From positions 1-37,603 of IMG/VR virus record IMGVR_UViG_3300036791_000909: a stretch of 37,603 bases of DNA, one strand, 5' to 3'. This document shows, one piece after another, positions 29,047 through 37,603 of the stretch; the first letter of the stretch is position 1, and each line of letters starts with the position of its first letter. This DNA comes from a virus. The notes below the pieces were generated by a model. It searched no databases and had not been told where the DNA came from. It saw only the letters and a program-made list of their open reading frames with translations. Position numbers and translations under genes: made by a program.

Positions 29047-31946
29047 CAGCGACCTCCACTCATAAACGGCGTCGCGCCGAGGCTCTGGGCGGCGCCGGGC
29101 GCAGAGATTGCGCCTTCCATCGGCCGCAGGTTGCGCGCCTTGGCGACATCAGCCCGGCCGACGGTACGAGAAACCGTCGATCGCCCTTCCTCCATCATCT
29201 GGTTAACGTCCCACTGGTAACGCTTGCCCGGCCCGCCGAGCAACTGGTCCTTGCCATTGGCGTCGATGATGTGGACCGGGAAGGACGGCGGCTGATTGTC
29301 CGGCCCGACCGGCTTTTTCCTGTCGTAGGCCGCCGCCTCGCGCTCCGACTTCGGGTCCGAGATGATGCCCTTGAGCTGCCAACCGGGAATGATGCCCTCG
29401 TTGGTGACGACCTGCTCGTGCCCATAGGTTTTGGTGATGTCGGCCTTGAGCTGGTCGAGCATATAGGCGTGGTCGCCGGTCATCGGGTTGACCGGGTAGC
29501 TGCTCTCGGGCGGGTTCCTCATCAGGTGGCCGCCATTCATCTCGGATGGCTGCCATTTTGCGCTGATCCGCTCGACTGCCATCTGCTGCGCGTCGGTCTG
29601 GTTCACGCCGACCTGGCGCAGCGCCTGGTAAGCGGTCGTGTATTCGTTTTTCATCGCAATGCCGGCGAAGGTGTCGCCATGCAGGATGTCGCGCGGCAGT
29701 CCTTTGTGCACCAGCGGAAAATTGCGCTGCCAGAAATTGCCGAGCTTGTCGGCCACATTCTGCGGCGAGGTGCCCTTGACCTCTTCACCGACGGCTTCCG
29801 CCAGATCCTTCTCGTCCTTTGGACTTTCGATACTCGACAGTTTCTTGGCGCGCGTATCCGGATCGACCGACGCCAGCGCCTTCCACTGATTGACGCGGGT
29901 GGCGGCGTGCTCACCGTAGTTCGCTTCGAAGTCGCGCGAGTTGGTGTCCCAGAGGCCAGTGAGCACCTGGCCCATGGTGTCGAGCCGCTGCGGCACATTC
30001 GAGTTGAAGGCGGTGATCATCGCCTCCTTGACGCCCGGGCTCTCCATCGTGGCGCGATATGTCTCGGGCGAGGTCGCGCCCTTGAGGGTGGCGAGGAAAT
30101 CGCCCGCCTGTTTCGGGTCGCCGGCGGTAAGCACAGTGGCGAGCTGTTTTGCCTCATCCGGCATGATGGCCGGGATTACGCCGGTGCCGGGCACGGCCTG
30201 GTTGATCTTGCCGTTCGCCTTGTCTCGGGCGGCCAGCGTGCCGGCATCGGCGGCGCTGAAGGTAAGGCGGCCAGGCTCGCCGGTCAGGCCCATCGCCGCG
30301 GCCTCGGCGCGCGGGTTCTGCCGGAACCGTTCGTCATGCGCTTTGGCAATCGCATCGAGGTGATCGAGCGTGTCGGCTTCCATCGCCGATACGCCGTTGG
30401 CGCGCTGCGCTGCAATCCATCCGGTCAATTGGTCGTAAGTCTCGCCTGCCGGCCGCCCATAATAGAGGTCGAGCGCCTTGAGCCACGGCTGCGCCTTTTC
30501 GAGCGCCGCCTCGTTGCCAGAACGCCGCGCATTCTCGGCGAAGTGAGCAATGTCTTCCGGCTGCACCGGCGCACCCGCCTTGGCATCCTTCTCGATGCGG
30601 GCCAGGGCCTCGTCGGTGTCTTTCGACACCTTGCCTTCGAGTGTCTTGGTAAGCGTCTGGAATTGGCTCACGGCATAGGCGTTGGTGGCGAGGTCGATAC
30701 GCTTTCCTTCGATCAGGCTCGACGTCGGCGAAGCCTCGCGCTCGGCCGGCGTGCGAAATTCCGGCACGATGCCCTTCTGCATGTCGGCGAGGATGCGCGC
30801 GCGGCCGTCGGGCCCGGCCTGCAGCATGGTCTTCGCCAGCGGCCACATTTCCTTGAACTCATCGAGCGCATCGAGCGAACGCTTGTCCTTCAGGCGCTCG
30901 GCGTTCTGCCGCACGTTATTCCACTCGTCGATCGGAAACTCGGCACCTGGCTTCTCGAAGCCGAGCTGAATGAAGCCCTGCGCCGCCTTGCGGCTCTGCT
31001 GAATTGCCTCGGCATCGCCGCTGGCGAGGTTGCGCAGATGCGACAGACCCTCGCTGACGCCCTGGTCGCGCTGGGCCCTGGTGAGGTTTTTCGGTGCGTT
31101 CGGCCCCCAGAAGCCATCGATCAGCGCCTGGGTCGCCTTCGGCAGGTCCTGGTCGTCCATGAACTGCCGCTGAACCTGGCCGATCTTCTCCTGGACCTTG
31201 AAGCCCGAGTAGTGCTGGTTCAGCTCGAGCTTGGCGCGCGCGGCGGAATACTTGAAGTCCGGATTTATCTGCAGTTTGTCGTAGAAGGTCGCGAGATCCT
31301 TCGCCCTGTCGGCAAACTCCTTGCCCGGCCCACTGTCGGTCGGCATGGTGGTAGCGCCCTGCCGGGCCAGCAGGGTCATCTGCTCGACGGTATCCTTGAT
31401 CTGTGACTGGTAGGTCTGCAGCGCCTCGCGGGTGTCGTCGGTGTGCTTTTCGACCAGCAGCGAGCGCAGATACTGCTGGCCTGTGCTGTCGATCATCTTC
31501 CCGACGCCGACCGCGAGCTGCGCGTCCATACCCTTGAGCAGATGCGGCTTGTAGGTGTCGACCGACTTCTGATAGGCGGCCGGATCGTCGTGGCTGTCGA
31601 GCTTGAGCTTTAAGAGATCGGTCTCGATCTGCGGCTGCAGTTTGGCCGCGATCGTGAGCCGCGCCTGCGTCGCCGCGCCACCGAACAACGGCGGCAGCTT
31701 GTCGACCACCAGGTTGTTATGGTTGTCCCGGCGCACCGCCTCGGATGCGGCCTGCGCGGCGAGCGGCTCGGCGGCGTCCTCGAGCGCGCCGGCGGCCTTG
31801 TCGGAGGCCTGGGCAATCGCAGTATATGGCCCGGCGATGTCCGCCTGGCTCAGATTGTACTGGATCGGCTTGGTGGCCGACGTCGGCACCCCGATGCTCG
31901 GAAGCGTCGTGTTGGGCCGCGAGACGGTGAGCGTTTCCCCGACCAT
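29046..31946 (-). CDS. T7 gp15-like internal virion protein
   Basis: 966 residues with no sequence motif I can name. Almost entirely helical and charged, for example KDTVEQMTLLARQGAT, FKVQEKIGQVQRQFMDDQDL, and Ala/Lys/Glu-rich throughout, fitting the large alpha-helical core protein gp15. It lies between a gp14-like small protein and the transglycosylase, the T7 order. RBS AGGATGATCC before ATG 31946. Confidence 0.62.
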   Translation of the reverse strand: MVGETLTVSRPNTTLPSIGVPTSATKPIQYNLSQADIAGPYTAIAQASDKAAGALEDAAEPLAAQAASEAVRRDNHNNLVVDKLPPLFGGAATQARLTIAAKLQPQIETDLLKLKLDSHDDPAAYQKSVDTYKPHLLKGMDAQLAVGVGKMIDSTGQQYLRSLLVEKHTDDTREALQTYQSQIKDTVEQMTLLARQGATTMPTDSGPGKEFADRAKDLATFYDKLQINPDFKYSAARAKLELNQHYSGFKVQEKIGQVQRQFMDDQDLPKATQALIDGFWGPNAPKNLTRAQRDQGVSEGLSHLRNLASGDAEAIQQSRKAAQGFIQLGFEKPGAEFPIDEWNNVRQNAERLKDKRSLDALDEFKEMWPLAKTMLQAGPDGRARILADMQKGIVPEFRTPAEREASPTSSLIEGKRIDLATNAYAVSQFQTLTKTLEGKVSKDTDEALARIEKDAKAGAPVQPEDIAHFAENARRSGNEAALEKAQPWLKALDLYYGRPAGETYDQLTGWIAAQRANGVSAMEADTLDHLDAIAKAHDERFRQNPRAEAAAMGLTGEPGRLTFSAADAGTLAARDKANGKINQAVPGTGVIPAIMPDEAKQLATVLTAGDPKQAGDFLATLKGATSPETYRATMESPGVKEAMITAFNSNVPQRLDTMGQVLTGLWDTNSRDFEANYGEHAATRVNQWKALASVDPDTRAKKLSSIESPKDEKDLAEAVGEEVKGTSPQNVADKLGNFWQRNFPLVHKGLPRDILHGDTFAGIAMKNEYTTAYQALRQVGVNQTDAQQMAVERISAKWQPSEMNGGHLMRNPPESSYPVNPMTGDHAYMLDQLKADITKTYGHEQVVTNEGIIPGWQLKGIISDPKSEREAAAYDRKKPVGPDNQPPSFPVHIIDANGKDQLLGGPGKRYQWDVNQMMEEGRSTVSRTVGRADVAKARNLRPMEGAISAPGAAQSLGATPFMSGGR

Positions 31947-31949
31947 GGA

Positions 31950-32444
31950 TCATCCTGTCGGAATTGGCAGCATCGCCTTGGACAGCGCGCTGAGGACATC
32001 GGAGCCCATGGCGACATCACCACCCAGCAGTGAATACTTGGCCGACGAGCGCAGATAGGCGGCGTCGCTATCGTCCTGGCGCGCCTGCTGCATGATGTTG
32101 TCGACATCGATCGACTTCTTGGTGAGGCCGAGGTCTTCCTGCTGATCGCGATATGCCGCTGCCATCGGCGAGGTCGGGTCGCCATGGGCCGCGGCGCGCA
32201 CCGCATCGATGTTGCTGAGCGTCGATGCGAGCTGCTGGCTCTCGGCGGCGCCAGTCTGCACCGCCGCAACACGGGCGCGCTGGGCGTTTGCCTCCAGGGT
32301 CTGGGCGCGATAGGTCTGGCCCGCCGCCTTGCCGCGGCTCGAGAGATAGTCGCCATACGTCTTGAGGCCGGCACTGCCAATCGAGAGGCCCGAAGCCTGC
32401 GCACCGGTCGATGGACCACCGGCATTCGCCAATGGCTGTCCCAT
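31950..32444 (-). CDS. T7 gp14-like small internal virion protein
   Basis: 164 residues. A Gly/Ser-rich start (MGQPLANAGGPSTGAQASG) is followed by long Ala/Gln-rich helices (AQTLEANAQRARVAAVQTG, YRDQQEDLGLTKKSIDVDN). Size, composition and position between nozzle protein and gp15-like protein match gp14-type core proteins. No transmembrane helix is evident. Confidence 0.6.
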   Translation of the reverse strand: MGQPLANAGGPSTGAQASGLSIGSAGLKTYGDYLSSRGKAAGQTYRAQTLEANAQRARVAAVQTGAAESQQLASTLSNIDAVRAAAHGDPTSPMAAAYRDQQEDLGLTKKSIDVDNIMQQARQDDSDAAYLRSSAKYSLLGGDVAMGSDVLSALSKAMLPIPTG

Positions 32445-32452
32445 GGTTCACC

Positions 32453-34720
32453 TCACACAGTGACCTCGGTACCGATCTCCAAAACGGTGAACGGCCCGAC
32501 GGTGTCCTTGACGATGCCGACCCGTGGATCGTAGGCGCGCCCCTTGGGCCGCCAGAACTCAGCGCCCTCCCGCAGCGGCGCCGACTGCGTCGGATCATCG
32601 CCCATCAGGTAGGTCGCCACCCGATAAAAGCCCATCACCGTGCCGGGCGCCGGCGACGTCGGCAGCTGCGGCCCCGAATACAGACGCACAAACACAAAGC
32701 CGGTGCTGTTCGAGAAGTAGCACGACAGGCGCGACACCCGGCGGCGGAGCATGCGCTGCTTGATGTCCTGGCCGGGGCCCTGCGAAGGGATGAATGGTTC
32801 CAGCGCGACCTGCCACGAATGTCCGGCGACGAGCTGCGGCGAGGTGAGGTCCTCGCCGCCGATGAACTGCGGAATGATGAAGCCGTTGGCGTCGGTCTGA
32901 TAGACGCCCATCTGGCGCAGGCCCTTGTCGAGCAGCACCACCTGCTGGCCGGGCCCCCACCACAGCGGGCCCTTGCCGGTCGGCGGCGCCAGCGGCGCCG
33001 GCGGCGAGTTCACCGTGATCGAGGCATCCATGAAGCGCAGCGGGTCGAGCAGCTCGACGAGGGTGCCCTGGGTCGAGCCGGAATAGCTGGTGGTGAACCA
33101 CACATTGGCGAGGCGCGCCGCCACCCAGGTGATGCTGCCGACCCCAGTCCAGCGGACGAAGCCCGGCACTGCCTTGAGCTGGCCGTTCTCGATGTCGACA
33201 TAGCCGACCGCCAGCGAGCCGTCGCCATTGAGCACATAGATGTAACGCTCGGAGAACAGTGGATTATCGCCGTCGGGACAGGCAATCGCCTGCGGCGCGA
33301 TCAGCAGCGCGCGGTGCGCCTCGGTAAGATCGCGCGCCTCATAGGGCCGGTTATAGGCGCCGGTCGCCGCGATCGCCCGCACCTGGTTGGCGGCGGCGTT
33401 GATGTAGAAAATGCTGCCGCGCAAGAACCGCGGCTGCACCTGCGCCGCGCCCTCGTCGATGCGGTTGAACACCACCGCGCCGGTCGCCGACAGCGGGTTC
33501 TGGATATTGATCGGTATCCAGTAGGTGGCGTTGTCGCCAAACACGAACTCGTCGCTCTCGGCACCGGGCACCACGAAGTAGACCTGGGTCTTGCCGGGCG
33601 CCAGCTCGAAGATGGCATTGTCGGCCGTCAAGCCAAGCGATGGGATGTAGAGATCAAACGGCGAGCCGATCGCCGACCAGATGACACCGGACGGCACCCG
33701 CGGGATATTGCACAGCCCGAGGCGCTGCTGATCGGCGAAGCACGATGCCGGCCAGCCCTGGAAGGCGTTGATCACCTCCTGGTCCCATTCGACCACCGCC
33801 TGGGATGGCTCTGGCGTCACCGCTGTCGCCGTGCCAAGCGAGCCGCCGGGCGACACCAGCGCGTCGGCGGAGCCGACCAGAGGGTAGGTGCCGTTGAGCA
33901 GCTGGGCGGTGAAGTTGGTCGGTCCGCCGAACGAGACGATCTGCATCTTGCTGCCGCTGACGGCGCCGATGACCACGTCACCGACCGACGCAATGGTCCG
34001 GATGTCCTGGCCACTGTTGGTGTTGACCTGCACAGCGGCGAACAGTGTCTCCATGACGGTGCCGCTGCCGTGCTGGGCATCAGTGACGCTGGTGATCAGA
34101 ATTTCCCGGTCGATGTAGCGGATGTAGGTCCCGACCATTCCGGGGTCGAGAACATCAGCGGAGAACGTCAGGCTGATGCCAACGCCGCCGGCTCCGCTCC
34201 CGGCGATGCCCGGCAGCAGCGTGATATCGTGCGGCGCGATGCGATAGAACGGCGCCCGCTTCTGGGTCCCGAGGACCAGCACGTTGTAGAGCGCGATCGC
34301 GAACGTCGAGGTATTGACCGTCCAGGTGATCACCCGCGGCTGCATTCCGGGGAAGGTGATGAACAGCTGCGACTGCAGAATGCACCAGACGATCTGGCTG
34401 ACGTTGGCCGCGGTCCACGGCAGGCCGGTGGCGGTGAACACCACGGTGCCGTTGGTCTGGCGCAGCTGCAGTTGGCCAGCGGCGAAGCACAGCAGGAACG
34501 GGAAGCCGGGGCCCATCAGAATTTCTTCGACCCGCGGACCATCGAAGAATTGCGCCGAGCGGCCGAACCGGTTGGCGAGGCCCTTGGTGTTGAGCTGCCG
34601 CGCGTTGATGGCTTGGCGCAGCCCGGTCTTGTAGGCCGGGTGATCCTCATTGCGCTTGACGTTGGGGTCGACCTGACCGGCCGAGAAGTCGCGCTGCGCG
34701 GTGACGATCTGGACGGGCAT
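32453..34720 (-). CDS. Nozzle / tail tubular protein B-like protein
   Basis: 755 residues. Begins MPVQIVTAQRDFSAGQVDPN, and GLRQAINARQLNTKGLANRF is the N-terminal signature of podoviral stabilisation/nozzle proteins. The middle and C-terminal parts are beta-rich, with repeated strands (VNAFQGWPASCFADQQRLGL, IWSAIGSPFDLYIPS, DGSLAVGYVDIENGQ) as in beta-propeller nozzle proteins such as T7 gp12. It forms the tail end that opens for DNA release. Confidence 0.74.
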   Translation of the reverse strand: MPVQIVTAQRDFSAGQVDPNVKRNEDHPAYKTGLRQAINARQLNTKGLANRFGRSAQFFDGPRVEEILMGPGFPFLLCFAAGQLQLRQTNGTVVFTATGLPWTAANVSQIVWCILQSQLFITFPGMQPRVITWTVNTSTFAIALYNVLVLGTQKRAPFYRIAPHDITLLPGIAGSGAGGVGISLTFSADVLDPGMVGTYIRYIDREILITSVTDAQHGSGTVMETLFAAVQVNTNSGQDIRTIASVGDVVIGAVSGSKMQIVSFGGPTNFTAQLLNGTYPLVGSADALVSPGGSLGTATAVTPEPSQAVVEWDQEVINAFQGWPASCFADQQRLGLCNIPRVPSGVIWSAIGSPFDLYIPSLGLTADNAIFELAPGKTQVYFVVPGAESDEFVFGDNATYWIPINIQNPLSATGAVVFNRIDEGAAQVQPRFLRGSIFYINAAANQVRAIAATGAYNRPYEARDLTEAHRALLIAPQAIACPDGDNPLFSERYIYVLNGDGSLAVGYVDIENGQLKAVPGFVRWTGVGSITWVAARLANVWFTTSYSGSTQGTLVELLDPLRFMDASITVNSPPAPLAPPTGKGPLWWGPGQQVVLLDKGLRQMGVYQTDANGFIIPQFIGGEDLTSPQLVAGHSWQVALEPFIPSQGPGQDIKQRMLRRRVSRLSCYFSNSTGFVFVRLYSGPQLPTSPAPGTVMGFYRVATYLMGDDPTQSAPLREGAEFWRPKGRAYDPRVGIVKDTVGPFTVLEIGTEVTV

Positions 34721-34759
34721 GGGCGCTCCTACGGCTCAAATACCTTTCGAAGTTGTCGG

Positions 34760-37603
34760 TCAGTTCTGGTAGTAAGCACCGCCATCGCAGATGACAGACT
34801 GCTTACCAGTGCCACCGCCGGTCACTGCGCCGTGGTAAGCAACCGCAGTGTTCTGGTCGGTAATAAAGAACCTCGCACCTTGCTGGGCTGCATTACAGGC
34901 AGGTAGTGCACCGAACGTGGTCGGCGTGCTGATAAGACCACCATCGGCCTTGATTTGACCAGTGTTGTTCGTAGCACTTGGCGGGGAATAGGCAGTGCGG
35001 GTCTGGCCAATGTCGATGAAGGACATGTTCTGACCGCCAATTCCAAGGCCACCAGTATTGCCGACTGGCACCACATTGGCGGCAGATGTTCCAATCAACA
35101 TCCCGTTGGAGGCATCGATCACGTCCATGAACCACGTTCCAGGCGGAATGATGGGGGAGGCAACCGTAACCTTGTTGGTGGTGCTCAAAGGCGTCGTACA
35201 GGTGTTTGTAGTAGCTACTGGACTCAAAGCCGTCGTATGGCCGCCAGACGCATCACGAAAGGCAATCTGATAGGTGCAAGTGTTTGCACCGGCAGGACTT
35301 GGTGCAAGCGTTGGAGCCGCTGGGTTAGCCCAATTGTGGGACTGCAACCCACCACCATAGATGTCCAAGAAGTTCGAGGGAACGGCAGCGCTATTTCCCA
35401 GCGTCTGCCTTGTATAATTGAAGTCCATAAGTTGAAGACCGCCGTTAAGATTTTGGTTTCCAAACCTAGTTATCGTGGTAACACCAGCAACGAGACCCGC
35501 ACCGTAATCTCCAACCGAGTTCGTAGCCAAGGGAAAGAACACCCGTGGTACATTGTTTGGAAAATTTGGGGGACCACCATACCTGTTGCCGCCAACATAG
35601 GTCGGCAAAGTCGTAGAATTTTCCCATGAGTTATTTATGCTCACGAATGGAACGGTCGGAGAAGTGAAGTTTCCATTCCACCTGCATTCCCCCATGTAAA
35701 CTCCAGCTGCACACAAGAAGCTGTTGGTTATTGTGATTGGTGGGCCAGACGTAACCGCAGCGAACACCCCATTCGCCGGGCCAGGCGTAAGGAACTGCAA
35801 TGCATTGATGGACACCAAGGCGCCGGCGGTAGCAGTCACGTTTATAATGCCGCTGTTCCATCGGCTCTCCGACTCGACACCGTTCACCATGAGTGTTCCA
35901 GTGCCGTTCCACAGAAACTCTTCTATACTGCCCATTATTCCGTTGGTGAACGTCCAATTTCCTGATGTTCCTGTAAACCCAAAATGCACACCTATGACAG
36001 AGAAGCTCTCCCACATCATGTTCTTTTGATTTCCACCACATGGTGAGTTGAAACCAAACTTGGTGCCAACGTCTTGGAACAGGAAGACTTGGAAGAAGAA
36101 CTGCTCTGAAAGCTGGGCTGTGCAGCTAGGACCATACTCGATAATGGCAGAATTAATTGATGTGTTGGGGCGCCAGAAACTTAAGCGGTTGAAGTACGCT
36201 CCGGATGAGGCGGGACCGTTGTTGGGCTGATGGAAGATGTACTTTGGGATGTAGTTTCCGTAAAGCATTATGTCTTGGAACGTTGAGCCATTAAGACCGT
36301 TAGCCAGCAGTACGGACCCAGTGTTGTAGAGGACGTTAAGAATTGCTCCGGCGCCACCGCCACCAGACGTGTTGACCGCACTATTCAAGGGCAGAGCAGT
36401 GCAGACACCAGGATTAACGACGGAATTTACCGACGTAATCGCACCGGCCGTGGCAGTGGCATTTAGCTGTATTGGAGTTGGGCAGGTGCCGCCAGTTACG
36501 GTTAGCGTAACGGGACCATTCGTGTATCCAACTCCTCCAGATACGACCAGCGCCCCAATGGCCGAGCCCAGGGAGTTGGAGACGCCTCCACCAGCTGGGC
36601 CCCAATAGCTAATGAAGGATCCACCTTCCAAACCAACCCTGCCAGTGCCGCCCTGGCCCTGCAAGAAGGTTGCTCGACCAGAGCCGCCGTTCATACAATT
36701 GAGCGTGTTATGAATGTTGTACGTGCCCATCGGAATGAGCATGTACAGTTCGTTTCCGCATCCAGCGTTGAACAGCGCTTGGAGAGCAGCGCCATCGTCA
36801 TGATTTATGGTGCCACTGGTGACGGTGTTGCTTGCTGGGGCGCTAAGTGTCAGCGCTGTCCCATTCACGGCCGTGACAGTAGCGATAAGAGGGGCAGGCG
36901 TTGATGCAGCAGTCGTGCACAGCGGGAAGTCGGGACTAACGAATGTAAGCTGCCCCTCATCGATGAACTGTCCATCGGTGGCCGGAACAATCCCTGCAAT
37001 CAACCCGTTGCGGCAAACTATGACATCAACTGCATTTGCAGCTGCTGTAAAATTGACGGTGTTTGTGCTGTTAACGCCTGAAGCACGGCTAAACCCAAGC
37101 GCCCCATTCTGGTTGAAAGGAAGGGAAGGGTCGCCGCTATTATTGACGGTTGTAAGGCCTGTTGGAGCCGAAATGCCCCCGGCGGCATCACGACCCATCA
37201 CTGAATAGGTCACTGTGGACGATGCACCAAAAACGGGTGTGCTTGATACGTTGAGGGTAGCACCGGACCCAACGTCTCCAATCGTCGATGCTGGACTAGC
37301 CGGGAAAGTTGAACAAAGGCCCGGAGAGACGATGTAGTTGACTGCGTTGACAACCCCACCCGCCGACGTGCTCACATTCACGACCGGCCGGTTGAGACCG
37401 ACGGAAGCTGGTGCGCAGGTGCCACCGGTAATGGCTAAGTTGAAAGAGGCGTTGGGCGTGTAGCCGGTACCACCGGCGGCAACAGTGGGACCGGCCGCCA
37501 ACGACTGCTGCAAGCTACTAACTATGCTTGTGCAAGCGGCGCAGGTAACGGTAACCGTCAGCGGAGAATAGGTAGATGCATATTGGATACGAAGTTGGCC
37601 AAC
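34760..37603 (-). CDS. Beta-structured tail (spike-like) protein, N terminus off right edge
   Basis: Open from the right edge to a stop at 34760; 947 residues are visible. It is rich in Gly, Ser, Thr, Asn and Val with little charge, as in beta-helical tail spikes or fibres. A segment DDGAALQALFNAGCGNELYM resembles the start of a pectate-lyase-like beta-helix, followed by MGTYNIHNTLNCMNGG. Two copies of a GGxGYT...ITGGTC...PGxC...GAxLNV module occur, one near the visible N terminus and one internal. GC is visibly lower than in neighbours, suggesting recent exchange. Probably host receptor binding or depolymerase; not proven. Confidence 0.68.
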   Translation of the reverse strand, partial: VGQLRIQYASTYSPLTVTVTCAACTSIVSSLQQSLAAGPTVAAGGTGYTPNASFNLAITGGTCAPASVGLNRPVVNVSTSAGGVVNAVNYIVSPGLCSTFPASPASTIGDVGSGATLNVSSTPVFGASSTVTYSVMGRDAAGGISAPTGLTTVNNSGDPSLPFNQNGALGFSRASGVNSTNTVNFTAAANAVDVIVCRNGLIAGIVPATDGQFIDEGQLTFVSPDFPLCTTAASTPAPLIATVTAVNGTALTLSAPASNTVTSGTINHDDGAALQALFNAGCGNELYMLIPMGTYNIHNTLNCMNGGSGRATFLQGQGGTGRVGLEGGSFISYWGPAGGGVSNSLGSAIGALVVSGGVGYTNGPVTLTVTGGTCPTPIQLNATATAGAITSVNSVVNPGVCTALPLNSAVNTSGGGGAGAILNVLYNTGSVLLANGLNGSTFQDIMLYGNYIPKYIFHQPNNGPASSGAYFNRLSFWRPNTSINSAIIEYGPSCTAQLSEQFFFQVFLFQDVGTKFGFNSPCGGNQKNMMWESFSVIGVHFGFTGTSGNWTFTNGIMGSIEEFLWNGTGTLMVNGVESESRWNSGIINVTATAGALVSINALQFLTPGPANGVFAAVTSGPPITITNSFLCAAGVYMGECRWNGNFTSPTVPFVSINNSWENSTTLPTYVGGNRYGGPPNFPNNVPRVFFPLATNSVGDYGAGLVAGVTTITRFGNQNLNGGLQLMDFNYTRQTLGNSAAVPSNFLDIYGGGLQSHNWANPAAPTLAPSPAGANTCTYQIAFRDASGGHTTALSPVATTNTCTTPLSTTNKVTVASPIIPPGTWFMDVIDASNGMLIGTSAANVVPVGNTGGLGIGGQNMSFIDIGQTRTAYSPPSATNNTGQIKADGGLISTPTTFGALPACNAAQQGARFFITDQNTAVAYHGAVTGGGTGKQSVICDGGAYYQN
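36325..36545 (-). repeat. Internal protein repeat, second copy
   Basis: Codes for GGVGYTNGPVTLTVTGGTC ... SVVNPGVC ... GAGAILNV. The related first copy is encoded at about 37240-37474 (GGTGYTPNASFNLAITGGTC ... YIVSPGLC ... GSGATLNV). Each has two cysteines about 30 residues apart. Confidence 0.6.

Noticed and set aside
29271-31406. 711-codon plus-strand frame opposite the gp15-like gene
   Set aside because: Antisense shadow with no recognisable motif or ribosome site.
32411-34906. 831-codon plus-strand frame opposite the nozzle gene
   Set aside because: Arg/His/Asp/Gly-rich antisense shadow; the nozzle signature is on the minus strand.
1-37603. tRNA genes, CRISPR arrays, insertion sequences or a toxin-antitoxin pair
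   Set aside because: Looked for cloverleaf-like segments, regular spacer repeats, transposase motifs and small two-gene toxin families; none found.

Overview
The window looks like most of the genome of a temperate, podovirus-like (T7-type virion) phage or prophage of an alphaproteobacterium, most likely in the Hyphomicrobiales (Rhizobiales; Bradyrhizobium-like). The reasons are high GC, a GcrA-family regulator (a family typical of Alphaproteobacteria), gene families I associate with Bradyrhizobium-type prophages, and a T7-like set of internal virion, nozzle and tail-fibre proteins combined with a tyrosine integrase and two divergent HTH regulators. No host housekeeping gene, tRNA, rRNA, IS element or CRISPR array was seen.

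Layout. (1) 1-3429, leftward: a terminase small-subunit candidate, a cassette of very small, mostly 4-bp-overlapping genes, and the start of the terminase large subunit, which runs off the left edge. (2) 3430-7431, rightward: an early region of small genes, including a GP88-family protein and an HTH protein. Several have a conserved leader: a stem-loop whose loop holds CGGCAA, followed by the start-associated motif CGCGAGGA. A strong promoter overlapped by a palindromic operator (3650-3678) opens this region. (3) 7404-11068, leftward: replication and control genes (DUF1376 replication-type protein, RusA resolvase, GcrA-like regulator, Cro/CI-type HTH). They are driven by a promoter at 11175-11203 with an embedded operator. 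(4) 11253-18738, rightward: a CI-like HTH protein, YqaJ exonuclease plus RecT/Bet annealase, a methyltransferase / ParB-like / methyltransferase module, a zinc-ribbon protein, a winged-helix (excisionase-like) protein and the integrase. (5) 18739-18974: nested inverted and direct repeats, a candidate attP. (6) 18975-20424, rightward: small accessory genes, one behind a hairpin that buries its start codon. (7) 20383-37603, leftward: lysis genes, tail fibre, internal virion proteins (gp16-, transglycosylase-, gp15- and gp14-like), nozzle protein, and a lower-GC beta-structured tail protein that runs off the right edge.

How it works together. HTH regulators of regions 3 and 4 probably act on the operators at 11082-11100, 11184-11199 and perhaps 3655-3677 to set lysis or lysogeny. 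YqaJ and RecT give homologous recombination, RusA resolves junctions, and the integrase with its small partner does site-specific recombination. The late genes point leftward at both ends of the window. The missing portal, capsid and tail-tube genes would therefore fit between the left edge (after TerL) and the right edge (before the tail protein), as expected for a circular or permuted phage genome cut inside the late operon.
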